64,000 nt of DNA, from NCBI GenBank assembly GCA_015061625.1, contig SUWG01000005.1, forward strand, positions 62,001-126,000, given 5' to 3'. The DNA comes from Lentisphaerota bacterium. GTDB lineage: Bacteria; Verrucomicrobiota; Lentisphaeria; Victivallales; Victivallaceae. A model generated the notes under the pieces. It made no database searches. It was given only the letters and a program-made list of their open reading frames with translations, and was not told where the DNA came from. Numbering within the stretch: the stretch's first letter is position 1; every line of letters starts with the position of its first letter. The translations under genes and the position numbers were made by a program. Below are positions 1 through 9,254 of the stretch, piece by piece.

Positions 1-180
1 GTAATACACCTTGTCGTAGAACCACGGTTCATGATAGCGGTAATGCGGATCGACCACGACCGCCAGCAGTGCCGATCCGGCAATGATCCCCAGCGATACT
101 GAAATGACCAGTATGCTCCATTTGCCGTAATTGATTTCGGCCCGGATCACCTTTTGCAGAAATTTGCGTATTTTATCCAT
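1..180 (-). CDS. Membrane-anchored protein, N-terminal fragment (gene runs off the left edge)
   Basis: Sixty codons are readable from an ATG at 180 to the window edge; the rest of the protein lies outside. The N-terminus is basic (residues 1-18), one hydrophobic segment spans about residues 22-42 and would act as an uncleaved anchor, and it is followed by VDPHYRYHEPWFYD. A DP-x3-YH motif directly after a single membrane segment is something I associate with uncharacterised envelope proteins near polysaccharide acylation genes, but the fragment is too short to assign. It is divergent from the gene starting at 357. Confidence 0.6.
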   Translation of the reverse strand, partial: MDKIRKFLQKVIRAEINYGKWSILVISVSLGIIAGSALLAVVVDPHYRYHEPWFYDKVYY

Positions 181-288
181 AGATCACCTTTTTTTCAGAC
201 ATTTTCATACTATACTGCCAAAACTGCTTTTATTCAACATGATAAGTGTTTTTTAAATAATAATGTTAATTTTAACACGGTTCGGCGG

Positions 289-316
289 TTGATTTTTCCA
301 TTTCCGGCTGTATATT
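289..316 (+). promoter_or_regulatory. Sigma70-type promoter for the GH-like gene
   Basis: TTGATT at 289-294, a 16-bp spacer and TATATT at 311-316, about 40 bp before the start codon. The -35 is one base away from TTGACT-type boxes seen elsewhere in the window. Confidence 0.45.
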
Positions 317-356
317 AATTCCGTAAACAGCAAAACAATTATGCATGAGGTTTTAT

Positions 357-2462
357 ATGTTGCAGATCGAGCGCAGTTACGGATTCCGGAAACGGATAGA
401 TGCAGTTCACCATGAAAAAATGAATGATTCGGATTTGCCGTGTCAGGATAATGAGATCGCCCTCGGCCGCAACTGGTGCATCGTGCTGGATGAAAAAGCC
501 CCGGAACCGGTCAGAAGAACCGCTTATGATCTGGCGGATTACTTCAAAACTTCCATGGGGTTGAATCTCCATATCGAATCGGCCGGCGATACGGCGGTAA
601 CTTTTACCATCGATCCGCAGTGCGGTTTGCCTCAAGGTGCATTTATTTTACAGGTTTCGGAAAACCGGGTGAATATTTCCGCCGCTGATGCCGGTGGTAT
701 CCGCCGGGGCGGAGTCTATATCGAAGACCTCTGCAATCTGCGCGGCGCACCGATTCTGCCTTTGGGCGACGTGCGCCGGGAAAAACTTATTACTCCGCGC
801 ATTCTTCACTCCGGCTGGGGCATTGAATTATTCCCCGATTCCCATCTCAACGCCATGATGCACGCCGGATTTGATGCCGTGGCGGTCTTCTGCAAAGGCC
901 CCAACGAAACCAATGTCGGCACTCTGGATTTCAACGATCTTATCGACCGGGCGGCAAATTACGATATACAGGTTTTTCTTTATGCCTATCTGCCCAGTTT
1001 CAAACATCCGGATGATGATGATGCTGTGGAATTTTTTGAAAAAGTCTACACTGAACTTCTGCTCAACTATCCCGGTGTCGCCGGAGTGATGCTGGTCGGT
1101 GAAAGTGCCGTATTCCCCAGCAAAGACCCGGCGACCAGCGGCAAACATTACAACGATGCGATCATTGACGGTATTCCGGATGTATTGCCGTGTCCGGGGT
1201 GGTGGCCATGCAGTGATTATCCGGCATTTCTGATCCGGGTGCGCGATGCGGTGCGCAAGGCGATCCCCCATGCCAAAATCATTTTCAACACCTACAACTG
1301 GGGGTGGACGGAACTGGAGTTGCGGAAAAAATTTCTGGAAAATCTCCCGGAAGGCATCACCATTCAGGTCACTTACGACATCTTTGCCGAAAGGCGTCTT
1401 TTCGGTCAGTTGAGCCGGGTGATGGATTATTCCATTGCGGCGGACAAGCCCGGATATTATTTTGAAAGCGAGTGTCAGGAAGCCGCCAAACTTGGCATTC
1501 CTCTGCTTTCCACCGCCAACAGTGCCGGAACCACCTGGGATATCGGGGTCGCCCCTTATATCCCGGTGCCGCAAAGGTGGATAACCCGTTTCAAAGAACT
1601 TGACCGTTACCGCCGGGAGTGCAATCTTTCGGCATTTTACGACTGCCACCATTACGGCTGGTTCCCCTCGGTGATCACAGAATTGGGTAAAGCGTATTTC
1701 AACTCTCCGCAGTGCGATTTGGATGAATTGCTGAAAATTCTGGCTCGCCGGATGGCGGGCAACGGGGCGGAATCTTTGCTGGCGGCATGGCAGAAGTGGA
1801 GCGATGCATTCGGATTTCTGCCGATAACCAATGAAGATCAATACGGCCCGTTGCGCGTGGGGGCGGCATATCCCCTTATTTTCCAGCCGAATATCACCCG
1901 CACCATGAGCAGCAAAGAGATCTCCTTTCCCGCCGATCCCAAAGCGCATTTCGGCGGCAGTATCGTCAAAACGCTTTATCAGCCATACGAGAACATCAAC
2001 CAGTTGCCCGGAGCCTTGCGCTATCCGGTGGAGTTGAAAGCCCTCGATGAATTTCTGCGTCTGTGGGATGAGGGCATCGCCCTTTACGCTTCCGCCGTTG
2101 CCGCCGCTCCTGCATACCGGCAGGAGGCTCTGGAAAGGGAGTTGAATCTGGGAAAATTCATCCGTTGTGCCGTGCAGACCTGCCGCAACGTCAAACAGTG
2201 GTATTGCCTCAACCGGGATCTGCAGAATATCAAAAGTGCCGCGGAAGGTTTGGCGATCCTCGATAAGATCGAAGCCCTTGCCGCCGCCGAAGTCGAAAAT
2301 ACCAGATCCGCCATGCCGCTGGTCGCAGTCGATTCACGGCTGGGCTGGGAACCGAGTATGGAATACGTCGGCGACAAGTGGCATCTGGAGTGGAAACTGC
2401 GTCAGGTGGCAAGTGCCTTACGGGAAGTTGCCGACTACCGGAAAATTTTGCAACTGCGGTAA
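357..2462 (+). CDS. Glycoside hydrolase-like protein (GH20/GH67-type N-domain plus TIM barrel)
   Basis: About 701 residues. The first ~120 residues (PVRRTAYDLADYF, then GAFILQV and a GGVYIEDL segment) resemble the small alpha/beta domain that precedes the catalytic barrel in GH20, GH84 and GH67 enzymes. From about residue 145 (ITPRILHSGWGIELF) the pattern of alternating strands and acidic turns (MLVGESAVF, FNTYNWGW, YDCHHYGW) fits a TIM barrel acting on a carbohydrate. No signal peptide is visible, so a cytoplasmic location is likely. I cannot name the family or the catalytic pair. The ATG at 357 is preferred over the one at 345 because GAGG at 347-350 sits six bases before it. The gene stands alone between a divergent gene and the convergent rnr operon. 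Confidence 0.7.
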   Translation: MLQIERSYGFRKRIDAVHHEKMNDSDLPCQDNEIALGRNWCIVLDEKAPEPVRRTAYDLADYFKTSMGLNLHIESAGDTAVTFTIDPQCGLPQGAFILQVSENRVNISAADAGGIRRGGVYIEDLCNLRGAPILPLGDVRREKLITPRILHSGWGIELFPDSHLNAMMHAGFDAVAVFCKGPNETNVGTLDFNDLIDRAANYDIQVFLYAYLPSFKHPDDDDAVEFFEKVYTELLLNYPGVAGVMLVGESAVFPSKDPATSGKHYNDAIIDGIPDVLPCPGWWPCSDYPAFLIRVRDAVRKAIPHAKIIFNTYNWGWTELELRKKFLENLPEGITIQVTYDIFAERRLFGQLSRVMDYSIAADKPGYYFESECQEAAKLGIPLLSTANSAGTTWDIGVAPYIPVPQRWITRFKELDRYRRECNLSAFYDCHHYGWFPSVITELGKAYFNSPQCDLDELLKILARRMAGNGAESLLAAWQKWSDAFGFLPITNEDQYGPLRVGAAYPLIFQPNITRTMSSKEISFPADPKAHFGGSIVKTLYQPYENINQLPGALRYPVELKALDEFLRLWDEGIALYASAVAAAPAYRQEALERELNLGKFIRCAVQTCRNVKQWYCLNRDLQNIKSAAEGLAILDKIEALAAAEVENTRSAMPLVAVDSRLGWEPSMEYVGDKWHLEWKLRQVASALREVADYRKILQLR

Positions 2463-2466
2463 TAAT

Positions 2467-4371
2467 TCAGCGTTGAAATGTCAGGTATTCGCCCCGCAAA
2501 TCCAATGTCGCACCGATTTTGAGTGTCGATAACGGCACTTTGATATAATCGGCATCGACATAGGCAAAAAGGGCATATTCCGGCAGTTCCACCTGAATTC
2601 CGCTGTTGAGTATCCGGGTGATCAGGCAGGGGAATTTCCTGGCCGGATCACGCTCCAATTCCTGCATGACGATGCGGATCTTCAACCTTTCATTAGCGGC
2701 GGCACAGGCGGCATCGCACTGTTCTTCCATATCCGAAGCGGCCTTGGCGGTCGATTCCAGTGCCGAAGCACTGCGGGTGCGGCTGTTAAGGTCAAAATTC
2801 CACAACTGCTGATGGATCGTCAGGTCGGTGTAACGCCGGATCGGGCTGGTGAAGTGGGCGTAAAACGTCTTGCCCAAAGCGTAGTGCAATTCACCTTTGA
2901 CCGCATAACTTGCCCGCATCATGGAACGCAGAAGCATACTCAAAATCAATGGCTTGCATTCGTTATCCGGCAGATTGGCGATAAATTCCCGGCAGTAGCG
3001 GCGATTGGTGATATCCCCGCATGGTATTTGGAAATTTTCTGTTACAAAGTCGGAAAATTCCATGCTTTTTTCCATTTCCGGCTCCGGATGGATGCGGTAG
3101 ATGCCCGCCACTGATTTTTCCGGCAACTGCCGGCCGATGAATTGATTGGCGGCCAGCATACACTCCTCGACCAGTTGTTCAGATTCTCTGGAATAGCGTT
3201 TTTCGATACCGGTGACCATATTTTTCTGCTCATCGCAAACCACCCGCACTTCCGGGAGCGGCAACTCGATGAATTCTTCACTTGCTTCACGGTATTTGCG
3301 CATCTGACGGATGACTTTCGCCATTACCGGCAACGTTTTGACCGTATCTGCCAGCCAGTGACTGCGGCTTTTGCCGGTGTCAAGGAAGTGCTGGACTTCA
3401 TCATAATCCAGCCGTTGCGCCACTTTTATCAGCGTGTGATATCTTTCTCCGCTTAAAACTTTGCCCTCCTGATCGACTTTCAGAAATACGCTGTGTGCCA
3501 GTGAGTCGCAATTTTCCTGCATACTGATTTTAGCGGTCAATCCCGCCGGGAGCATCGGCAATGTGCGCCCCGGCAGATAACAACTGAAACAGCGTTTGGC
3601 GGCAAGTCGGTCAAATTTGCTTTTCGGCCGGATGAATGCCGCCACATCGGCAATGTGGATACCCACCGTGTAAGTGCCGTCACTGTTTTCCTCAATGGAT
3701 AAGGCATCATCAAAATCTTTGGCATCAAAGGGGTCGATCGTCAGCACGAAAAGATCCCGCTTGTCGGTGCGGGGGATTTCCGCCGGGATGATGGCGGCCG
3801 CTTCGGCCTCCTCGGCGGCGGAATATTTGCCGGGCAATTCAAATTCGGCCATGACCGCATCCAGATCAGCAGTGATCTCTCCGGCCTGACCGATGACTTC
3901 CACGATACGGCCGGTCAATTCGCCGCTGGATTTGCTTTCGCACTCGATTTTCACCCAGTCGCCCCGTTTGGCTCCGTTGCGTGAACCGTGGATGGATACC
4001 ACATCGGGCAGGCGGTTATTCAGCGGCGAAACGAATGAACCGGGGAGCAATTCCGCTACGAAACTTTGCCGGGAGCGTTCCAGGATTTCCAGCACTTTAC
4101 CCACCGCTCCTCTGGCGGAATCTTCCGGATGATCCGGCCGCGGCGGCAGTATTTTGATCTTCACCCGGTCGCCATCGGTGGCAAAGCCGGTGAATTTCGC
4201 CGGAATAAAGATATCTTCGCCGTCTTTTTCCGCCTCATCCGGAGTGAAAAATCCGTAGCCGCCGGATGCTATACTGATTTTACCGGTCAAAGTTTCGCCC
4301 TCACGCTCCATTCGGCGTTCTGCGGCACGGCGGGCAATGCGGCGCAGACGGATCTTGCGGGATTTTTTCAT
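2467..4371 (-). CDS. rnr: Exoribonuclease R (RNase II/R family)
   Basis: 634 residues; a processive 3'-5' exoribonuclease that degrades structured RNA. Order: a very basic N-terminal tail (residues 1-25), an OB/cold-shock domain (GKISIASGGYGFFTPDE), a second CSD, then the RNB catalytic domain. The acidic metal-binding cluster is DPFDAKDFDDAL at about residues 212-223, followed by HIADVAAFIRP and, near the end of the domain, FTSPIRRYTDL. The C-terminal S1-like domain is short, ending in LRGEYLTFQR, so the protein is shorter than E. coli RNase R (about 800) but in the range of many RNase R/VacB proteins. It starts three bases after the stop of the upstream binding protein, so the two are probably co-transcribed. 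Confidence 0.93.
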   Translation of the reverse strand: MKKSRKIRLRRIARRAAERRMEREGETLTGKISIASGGYGFFTPDEAEKDGEDIFIPAKFTGFATDGDRVKIKILPPRPDHPEDSARGAVGKVLEILERSRQSFVAELLPGSFVSPLNNRLPDVVSIHGSRNGAKRGDWVKIECESKSSGELTGRIVEVIGQAGEITADLDAVMAEFELPGKYSAAEEAEAAAIIPAEIPRTDKRDLFVLTIDPFDAKDFDDALSIEENSDGTYTVGIHIADVAAFIRPKSKFDRLAAKRCFSCYLPGRTLPMLPAGLTAKISMQENCDSLAHSVFLKVDQEGKVLSGERYHTLIKVAQRLDYDEVQHFLDTGKSRSHWLADTVKTLPVMAKVIRQMRKYREASEEFIELPLPEVRVVCDEQKNMVTGIEKRYSRESEQLVEECMLAANQFIGRQLPEKSVAGIYRIHPEPEMEKSMEFSDFVTENFQIPCGDITNRRYCREFIANLPDNECKPLILSMLLRSMMRASYAVKGELHYALGKTFYAHFTSPIRRYTDLTIHQQLWNFDLNSRTRSASALESTAKAASDMEEQCDAACAAANERLKIRIVMQELERDPARKFPCLITRILNSGIQVELPEYALFAYVDADYIKVPLSTLKIGATLDLRGEYLTFQR

Positions 4372-4374
4372 TGT

Positions 4375-5145
4375 TCACTCCTCCAGTAATACCATTAAGC
4401 CGGTATCGTTGATGATGCGGCGGAATTGATTCTGCTTCAAAACGAAAAGCAACGCCTGAAGTTTAGGCGTAAGTGTCTTGTATACCAATACATAACGGAT
4501 AGCCAGCGGGTAAGTGCCGTCACTGACCGTGGCGATCGTCGGCACGACCCCGTCGATGGTCAGTGCCTTGACTTCCACCGGGGGCTGGGGCGAAAAACGG
4601 GTGAAAAAGATCGAGGCGGTGTTGACAAAGGCAAAGCCGCCGGAAACGGAATCGACCTTGAATATTTCCGGAGAAATTTCCACGTCACCGAAGTTGCGCC
4701 GGATAAGCGAACCGGCATTGCTATCCAACGGATGAGTGATTCGCTGGATGTCGAAGTCGATATGGATATAATCTTTCCAGTTGGGCCGCGGCGCAGTCAA
4801 TATTTCCAAAACCTGACGTTTGCTCAATCCGGTTGCCGGATTGGCGGTACTGACATACAACGCCAGCGCATCGGCGGCAATGGGGATATGGGGCAGATCC
4901 CGGACGAAACGGCTGTCGATCAATACGGCATCGACTTCGCCGCGTTCCAGCCGGGGCAACGCTTCCGAAGGCACGCTCCGGCTCATGGAAAGATTCATCT
5001 CCCCGGCGAGCGACAACTGGATCGCCGCCTGCATCATAAATCCGGTCGGCGCACCGCCGGTGGCATCGATCAGAGAAAGAAAATTATCCGACCCGGTGAG
5101 CGAAACTGTCACTAAAGCAGTGATGATGACCAGAATTTTTTTCAT
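4375..5145 (-). CDS. Periplasmic phosphate-binding-like (PstS/PBP-like) protein
   Basis: 256 residues with an N-terminal signal peptide (MKKILVIITALVTVSL). The body looks like a PBP-like superfamily domain of the PstS type: repeated alpha/beta segments with LERGEVDAVLIDSRF, a typical ligand-lobe phrase, and HPLDSNAGSLIRRNF, which resembles the segment PstS proteins use near the anion site. No permease genes are adjacent, so a transport role is not shown; orphan proteins of this type can also be sensors. The start lies just downstream of a dispersed repeat (5150-5440) and the stop is three bases from the rnr start. Confidence 0.6.
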   Translation of the reverse strand: MKKILVIITALVTVSLTGSDNFLSLIDATGGAPTGFMMQAAIQLSLAGEMNLSMSRSVPSEALPRLERGEVDAVLIDSRFVRDLPHIPIAADALALYVSTANPATGLSKRQVLEILTAPRPNWKDYIHIDFDIQRITHPLDSNAGSLIRRNFGDVEISPEIFKVDSVSGGFAFVNTASIFFTRFSPQPPVEVKALTIDGVVPTIATVSDGTYPLAIRYVLVYKTLTPKLQALLFVLKQNQFRRIINDTGLMVLLEE

Positions 5146-5149
5146 TTAT

Positions 5150-5440
5150 CGCTATTATCCTTATTTTTGTAAAAAATCGTTACTGCGGTGGCGTCTTGCG
5201 GCCAATCTCTTGTCAAACCGTCGGACTCAAATTCGGTCGAGTAGGTTTACCACACTCCCTCATTTTCGCCTTGGTTTAACTTCGACCTTGGCTCGCAATC
5301 CATCCGCCGGTTGGATCAAACCCGTGTAGGCCCGGTTGACAAATCGCGACTTACGTGATATGTTTTATACGTAAAAGAAGGAGTGTTTATAAACTCATTC
5401 TTAAAATTCACAAGACTTGGGACATTATCTTTTCCTTTGT
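5150..5440. repeat. Dispersed ~285-bp intergenic repeat, divergent copy 1
   Basis: Fills the 332-bp gap between hisC and the PstS-like gene. It aligns end to end with the elements at 16026-16310 and 50998-51290: an ATT-rich start (CTTATTTTTGT), TGCGGTGGCG, a CGGTCGAGTA core, CCATCCGCCGGTTGGA, a palindromic stretch with TTTTATAC, and GGGACATTAT at the end. Within it TTGACA at about 5337 and TATGTT are 17 bp apart on the plus strand. This copy is the most diverged of the three. Confidence 0.75.
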
Positions 5441-5477
5441 CGTTGTTTTGATATACAGTTGTTTATGATGATTTACA

Positions 5478-6533
5478 TCAGGCGAAACGTTTTTTCAGCA
5501 CTTCCAGCAATCTGGCATTTTCCGCCGGAGTGCCGATGGTTATCCGCAAATATTTGCCGGTGACTTCTCCGGGAAAATAGCGGACGATCACCGCTTCATC
5601 ACGCAACGCCTTGAAACAACCCGCCCCATCCCCATCCGGCGGGGCGGCAAAGAGGAAATTCGCCTGACTGGGAACGACTTTGAAACCGAGTTTTTCCAAA
5701 TCTTTTTTCAGTTGTTCCCGGTCGGCAATGATCCTGGCACAGCAATCTTTGCGGTAGGCGGCATCGAGGAAGTTGGCTTTGGCAAGTTCCTGCGAAAGCA
5801 TATCCACATTGTAGGAGTCCTTGAGCTTCATCAGACCGTCGATCAGCACCGCATTGCCGAAAGCATACCCCAGACGCAACCCCGCCATGGAGGAACCTTT
5901 GGAAAAGGTGCGCATGACCAGCACATTTTCAAATTCAGCGGCAAATTCCGCACAGTTGTCACCGGCAAAGTCGGCATACGCCTCGTCGATCAGCACGATG
6001 CCGTCAAATTCCCGGCAGATGTCGCGCACCAGCGATTTATCTGCCGCATTACCGGTCGGCGCATTGGGGCGGGTGATGATGAGCAAATTGGCATTGCCCG
6101 CCTGTTTCACCGCATCTGCCGGATAGGCAAAAGTCTCCTTATCCAGAGCGATCTTCGTTACCGGAGCCGCTTGCATCGCCGCCAGCACCGGGTAGAGTGA
6201 ATAGGTCGGTTCAAAGACCGCCACGCCCAGATTTTCACTGGTGAATGCCCGGAAGATCATGGTCAGCAAATCATCTGAACCGTTGCCGATGATCACATTT
6301 TCCCGCTTCATATTTACGGAAGCGGCAAAAAGGTCGCGCAAGTTGTCAGCGGTCGGATCCGGATAACGGCGCAGCCGTGCCGGATCGAAGTTACGCAAAA
6401 CTTCCATCACCTGCGGTGAGGGCGGATAGGGATTTTCATTGGTATTCAGTTTGATCAGATTGCTCATTTTCGGTTGTTCACCGGGGGTGTAACCGGCAAT
6501 GGCATCGATCTCTTTGCGGAAGTAGGATTTCAT
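5478..6533 (-). CDS. hisC: Histidinol-phosphate aminotransferase
   Basis: 351 residues, normal length for HisC. This PLP enzyme converts imidazole-acetol phosphate to histidinol phosphate in histidine synthesis. Visible are the N-terminal substrate segment KLNTNENPYPPSP (about 28-40), the PLP-phosphate region IIGNGSDDLL (81-90), the cofactor Asp/Tyr segment LIDEAYADF (181-189), the Schiff-base lysine in TFSKGSSMAGLRLGY (K212), and the C-terminal Arg in KYLRITIG. Its ATG overlaps the stop of the membrane-protein gene by four bases, so it is translationally coupled to the tatD cluster. The other his gene in the window (hisB, 32.9 kb) is separate, so the pathway is scattered. Confidence 0.94.
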   Translation of the reverse strand: MKSYFRKEIDAIAGYTPGEQPKMSNLIKLNTNENPYPPSPQVMEVLRNFDPARLRRYPDPTADNLRDLFAASVNMKRENVIIGNGSDDLLTMIFRAFTSENLGVAVFEPTYSLYPVLAAMQAAPVTKIALDKETFAYPADAVKQAGNANLLIITRPNAPTGNAADKSLVRDICREFDGIVLIDEAYADFAGDNCAEFAAEFENVLVMRTFSKGSSMAGLRLGYAFGNAVLIDGLMKLKDSYNVDMLSQELAKANFLDAAYRKDCCARIIADREQLKKDLEKLGFKVVPSQANFLFAAPPDGDGAGCFKALRDEAVIVRYFPGEVTGKYLRITIGTPAENARLLEVLKKRFA

Positions 6534-7075
6534 TTGACAAATACTCCGATGATCATCATGATAAAAATATACAAGTAAAGCAGAGCCATCACCGCAGAAT
6601 ACGATGAAAGGGCATATTTCCAGTATTTATTCACCGCCGCCTTGCGGAAAATATCCCGCAAAGTGCAGGGGATCGCCGACAGCCAGATCGCCGCCACGCC
6701 GTTTATCAGCAGGATGATCGTGGCGATCCCCCCTCCGGCAATGTGGTGCTCAAAGACACCGTGAATGGCATCGTAAGAGAGCAGTATCAGGAAAAACGAT
6801 ACGCCTCTGGCGGCATAATGGTCGATGTGATAAAAGCAAAGTATCGGGAGAACCACCGCCAGCGGATAGAGCCACAGAATGAGAAAATCCGGTGAAACCG
6901 GTATGGCCAGCGGCACACAGAGCAACGCCGTCGGCAATGCATAGGCGATACCGGCGATATTGTTGCGGCAAAGTTTTTCCAATTTGCCGATATTGTCGGC
7001 TGACGCTGTGAAAAACAGCCACGCCAGAATTCCGGCAGTAGCCATGCCGGCCAGCAGTTCGAGCAGTAAAATCAT
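6530..7075 (-). CDS. Polytopic membrane protein of unknown function
   Basis: 181 residues with about five hydrophobic segments: residues 5-23, 42-62, 64-82, 92-110 and 118-137, with a sixth near the C-terminus (about 157-180). I recognise no family motif; it has the general look of small Yip1-like or inner-membrane proteins. It overlaps tatD by four bases upstream and hisC by four bases downstream (ATGA at both junctions), which supports it as a real gene expressed in the gltX-hisC run. Confidence 0.75.
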   Translation of the reverse strand: MILLLELLAGMATAGILAWLFFTASADNIGKLEKLCRNNIAGIAYALPTALLCVPLAIPVSPDFLILWLYPLAVVLPILCFYHIDHYAARGVSFFLILLSYDAIHGVFEHHIAGGGIATIILLINGVAAIWLSAIPCTLRDIFRKAAVNKYWKYALSSYSAVMALLYLYIFIMMIIGVFVK

Positions 7076-7896
7076 CTTTCCAATTCTCCGATACGGTAAA
7101 ATTTGATTGCATTATCCGTAAAAACTTCCGCCGCCTTTTCCGGCAGCATTTGCCGGTCACACCCCAAAGCCTGTGCCACCAGAGCCACCATGCCTGGAGT
7201 ATTGCTCCGGCCCCGGAACGGAACCGGCGCAAGATAGGGCGAATCCGTTTCGATCAGCAGCCTTTCCGTCGGAATAACGGCTATCGCCTCGCGGATATTG
7301 TGAGCCGCTTTGAATGTATACATACCGCCAACTCCGAAAAATCCCCCCAATTCAAGGAATTTTTCCGCATCGGCAGCACTTCCGGCGTAACAATGGATAA
7401 CAAATCTGCCCCCCGCCTGAACAAAGGGAGTCAATATTGCCAATGCATCCTCATAAGCCTGACGGCAATCATTCTTATCCCGTAAATGGAGCATGGCAGG
7501 CAAGTCCCATTGCAACGCCAGAGCCAGGAATTCTTCCAGCACCTTTTTCTGGCTGACCGGATCGGAATAATCATAGAAGTAATCCAGCCCGATCTCGCCG
7601 ACAGCCAGCAGTTTGCGTTCCCCGGCAAAGACGGAAAAATCCTCCCGGTCAGTCAGATAGTTCGCCGCATCGTGCGGATGCACCCCGCAGGCAAAGTAAA
7701 CTTCCGGCGCAAAAGCGGCAAAATCCCTTGCCCTCTGTGATTCGGCAAAGTTGCTTCCGGCGCAGAGCATCAGCAGTTTTTTCGGAACTTCCCGGAAATT
7801 TCCGGCGGCAAGCCGCAGATCACCGGCGCACTTCTGCCGGTATTCCTCAAAGGAACAATCTTTATCCAGATGAAAGTGGGTGTCAAACAATCTCAT
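7072..7896 (-). CDS. tatD: TatD-family metal-dependent DNase/hydrolase
   Basis: 274 residues. TatD proteins are amidohydrolase-fold, two-metal nucleases. The sequence shows the N-terminal metal motif DTHFHLD (HxH), GVHPHD at about 90, GEIGLDYFYD with the catalytic Glu, HLRD (metal His), IHCYAG, and the C-terminal ETDSPYLAPVPFRG with the last metal Asp. The ATG at 7896 is chosen over an in-frame GTG at 7902 because AGGTG lies five bases upstream of it and homologues begin with MxxFDTHxH. It is packed between the LptF/G-like gene and a small membrane protein. Confidence 0.92.
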   Translation of the reverse strand: MRLFDTHFHLDKDCSFEEYRQKCAGDLRLAAGNFREVPKKLLMLCAGSNFAESQRARDFAAFAPEVYFACGVHPHDAANYLTDREDFSVFAGERKLLAVGEIGLDYFYDYSDPVSQKKVLEEFLALALQWDLPAMLHLRDKNDCRQAYEDALAILTPFVQAGGRFVIHCYAGSAADAEKFLELGGFFGVGGMYTFKAAHNIREAIAVIPTERLLIETDSPYLAPVPFRGRSNTPGMVALVAQALGCDRQMLPEKAAEVFTDNAIKFYRIGELER

Positions 7897-7898
7897 GC

Positions 7899-9242
7899 TC
7901 ACACCTTGTCGTGCATGACCTTGAATATACCGGCGGCAATAAAGGCCACGGTCGGTGCCAAGCCGCAGATCATCGGATTCAGCGCACCGCTTTTGCCGAT
8001 CATCAGAAACATTTGCGCCACTAAAATATAGATCACGATCAGGGCGATCGCCGAAATGATCGACAGCATACTGCCGGTGCGCTCATTGCGCGTGGCCAGC
8101 GGAATACCCAGAAACACCGCCAGAAAACATGACCACGGAAACGCCAGACGGTAATACAACACCGTTTCATAAATGCACCGCACTTTGGATGGCATATCCG
8201 GATTATCCCGCAATATCTGCCAGATCACCGGAGTTGCCAGATTATCCTTTTCCTTGACGGCATTCAAAATATCTTCCGGCTTTTCGGGGATTATATCACC
8301 GGAAAATCTTAAGTTGTTGAATGCCACGGCACTATGCATCATGATCGTGCCTCTGGATTCCTTAAATGCCGTTTCCGCCACCCGGTCGTAACTGACGAAT
8401 GTGCCGCGGTGAAACACCCATTCACCGGCATCGTAATCGTAGCTTGCTTCATCGATCACAAAGTCCAGTTTGCGTCCTTCGAGCAGACGGATGACCTCCA
8501 ACCGGCGTTTTTCCGGCTGATCTGCCGGAGAAAGGAAGTTGTAACGGCTGCCCAGCACTTGCATAAGCATCGCTTCATACTCCGGCGTGCCGGGAGTGCC
8601 GAGCAGTTTGTCGATCATAGCTTGATTCCAGACGGTTTTCAAGGTCACATTCTGCTGCACTTCCCCGGCGACGAAAAGTTGAAACAGCCACCGCCGGGAG
8701 CCGTCACCGCTCCGGTAGGTCAACAGGCTTTTGGCATATTCCCTGCCGTCTGCCGCCTGATCAAAAAGTTTCTCCGCGGCTACCGAGGTGCGCGGAATAA
8801 GCGATTCATTGAAGTAGACATTGAGTGCTGTGACCAGCAGCCCCATGGCGAAAATCGAGCCGCCGCAACGCATCAGGGATACGCCCGATGCCCGCATGGC
8901 GGTAACTTCCAGATTCTTGCCGAATGTCGCCATCGTCCAGATACAGCCCAACAGCATCGATATCGGCATGATGAAGCGGATATTCCCCGGCAGACGGTAA
9001 AGCAGATACAAGCCGATCTCTTTCCAGCTTGCTTCGGCATCCAGAAAATCGGAAATATCCCGGTAAATATCGCTCAAAATGAACAGCATGATAAATACCA
9101 GCATCAAAATACTGTATTTGATCAGAAATTCTTTAAGCACATAGCCGTCAAGTTTCCACAACGGGAACCAGCGGCGTTTGAGCAGCTTCAAATCCCGGTA
9201 CCGGGAAGCAAATTCCACTTCGATTTTCTTTTGTTCTGTCAT
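7899..9242 (-). CDS. LptF/LptG-family permease (YjgP/YjgQ)
   Basis: 447 residues. LptF and LptG form the membrane part of the LptB2FG ABC extractor that moves lipopolysaccharide from the inner membrane to the Lpt bridge. The N-terminal half shows LDGYVLKEFLIKY plus transmembrane segments, and the typical MRASGVSLMR segment after the second helix; a large periplasmic beta-jellyroll region (about 150-330) is followed by three helices (FPWSCFLAVFLGIPLATR, IISAIALIVIYILV, MICGLAPTVAFIAAGIF). A long basic cytoplasmic N-terminus is slightly unusual. I cannot tell LptF from LptG; no second copy or lptB is in the window. It implies an outer membrane with LPS. Confidence 0.88.
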   Translation of the reverse strand: MTEQKKIEVEFASRYRDLKLLKRRWFPLWKLDGYVLKEFLIKYSILMLVFIMLFILSDIYRDISDFLDAEASWKEIGLYLLYRLPGNIRFIMPISMLLGCIWTMATFGKNLEVTAMRASGVSLMRCGGSIFAMGLLVTALNVYFNESLIPRTSVAAEKLFDQAADGREYAKSLLTYRSGDGSRRWLFQLFVAGEVQQNVTLKTVWNQAMIDKLLGTPGTPEYEAMLMQVLGSRYNFLSPADQPEKRRLEVIRLLEGRKLDFVIDEASYDYDAGEWVFHRGTFVSYDRVAETAFKESRGTIMMHSAVAFNNLRFSGDIIPEKPEDILNAVKEKDNLATPVIWQILRDNPDMPSKVRCIYETVLYYRLAFPWSCFLAVFLGIPLATRNERTGSMLSIISAIALIVIYILVAQMFLMIGKSGALNPMICGLAPTVAFIAAGIFKVMHDKV

Positions 9243-9254
9243 GAAAGAAGTTCT

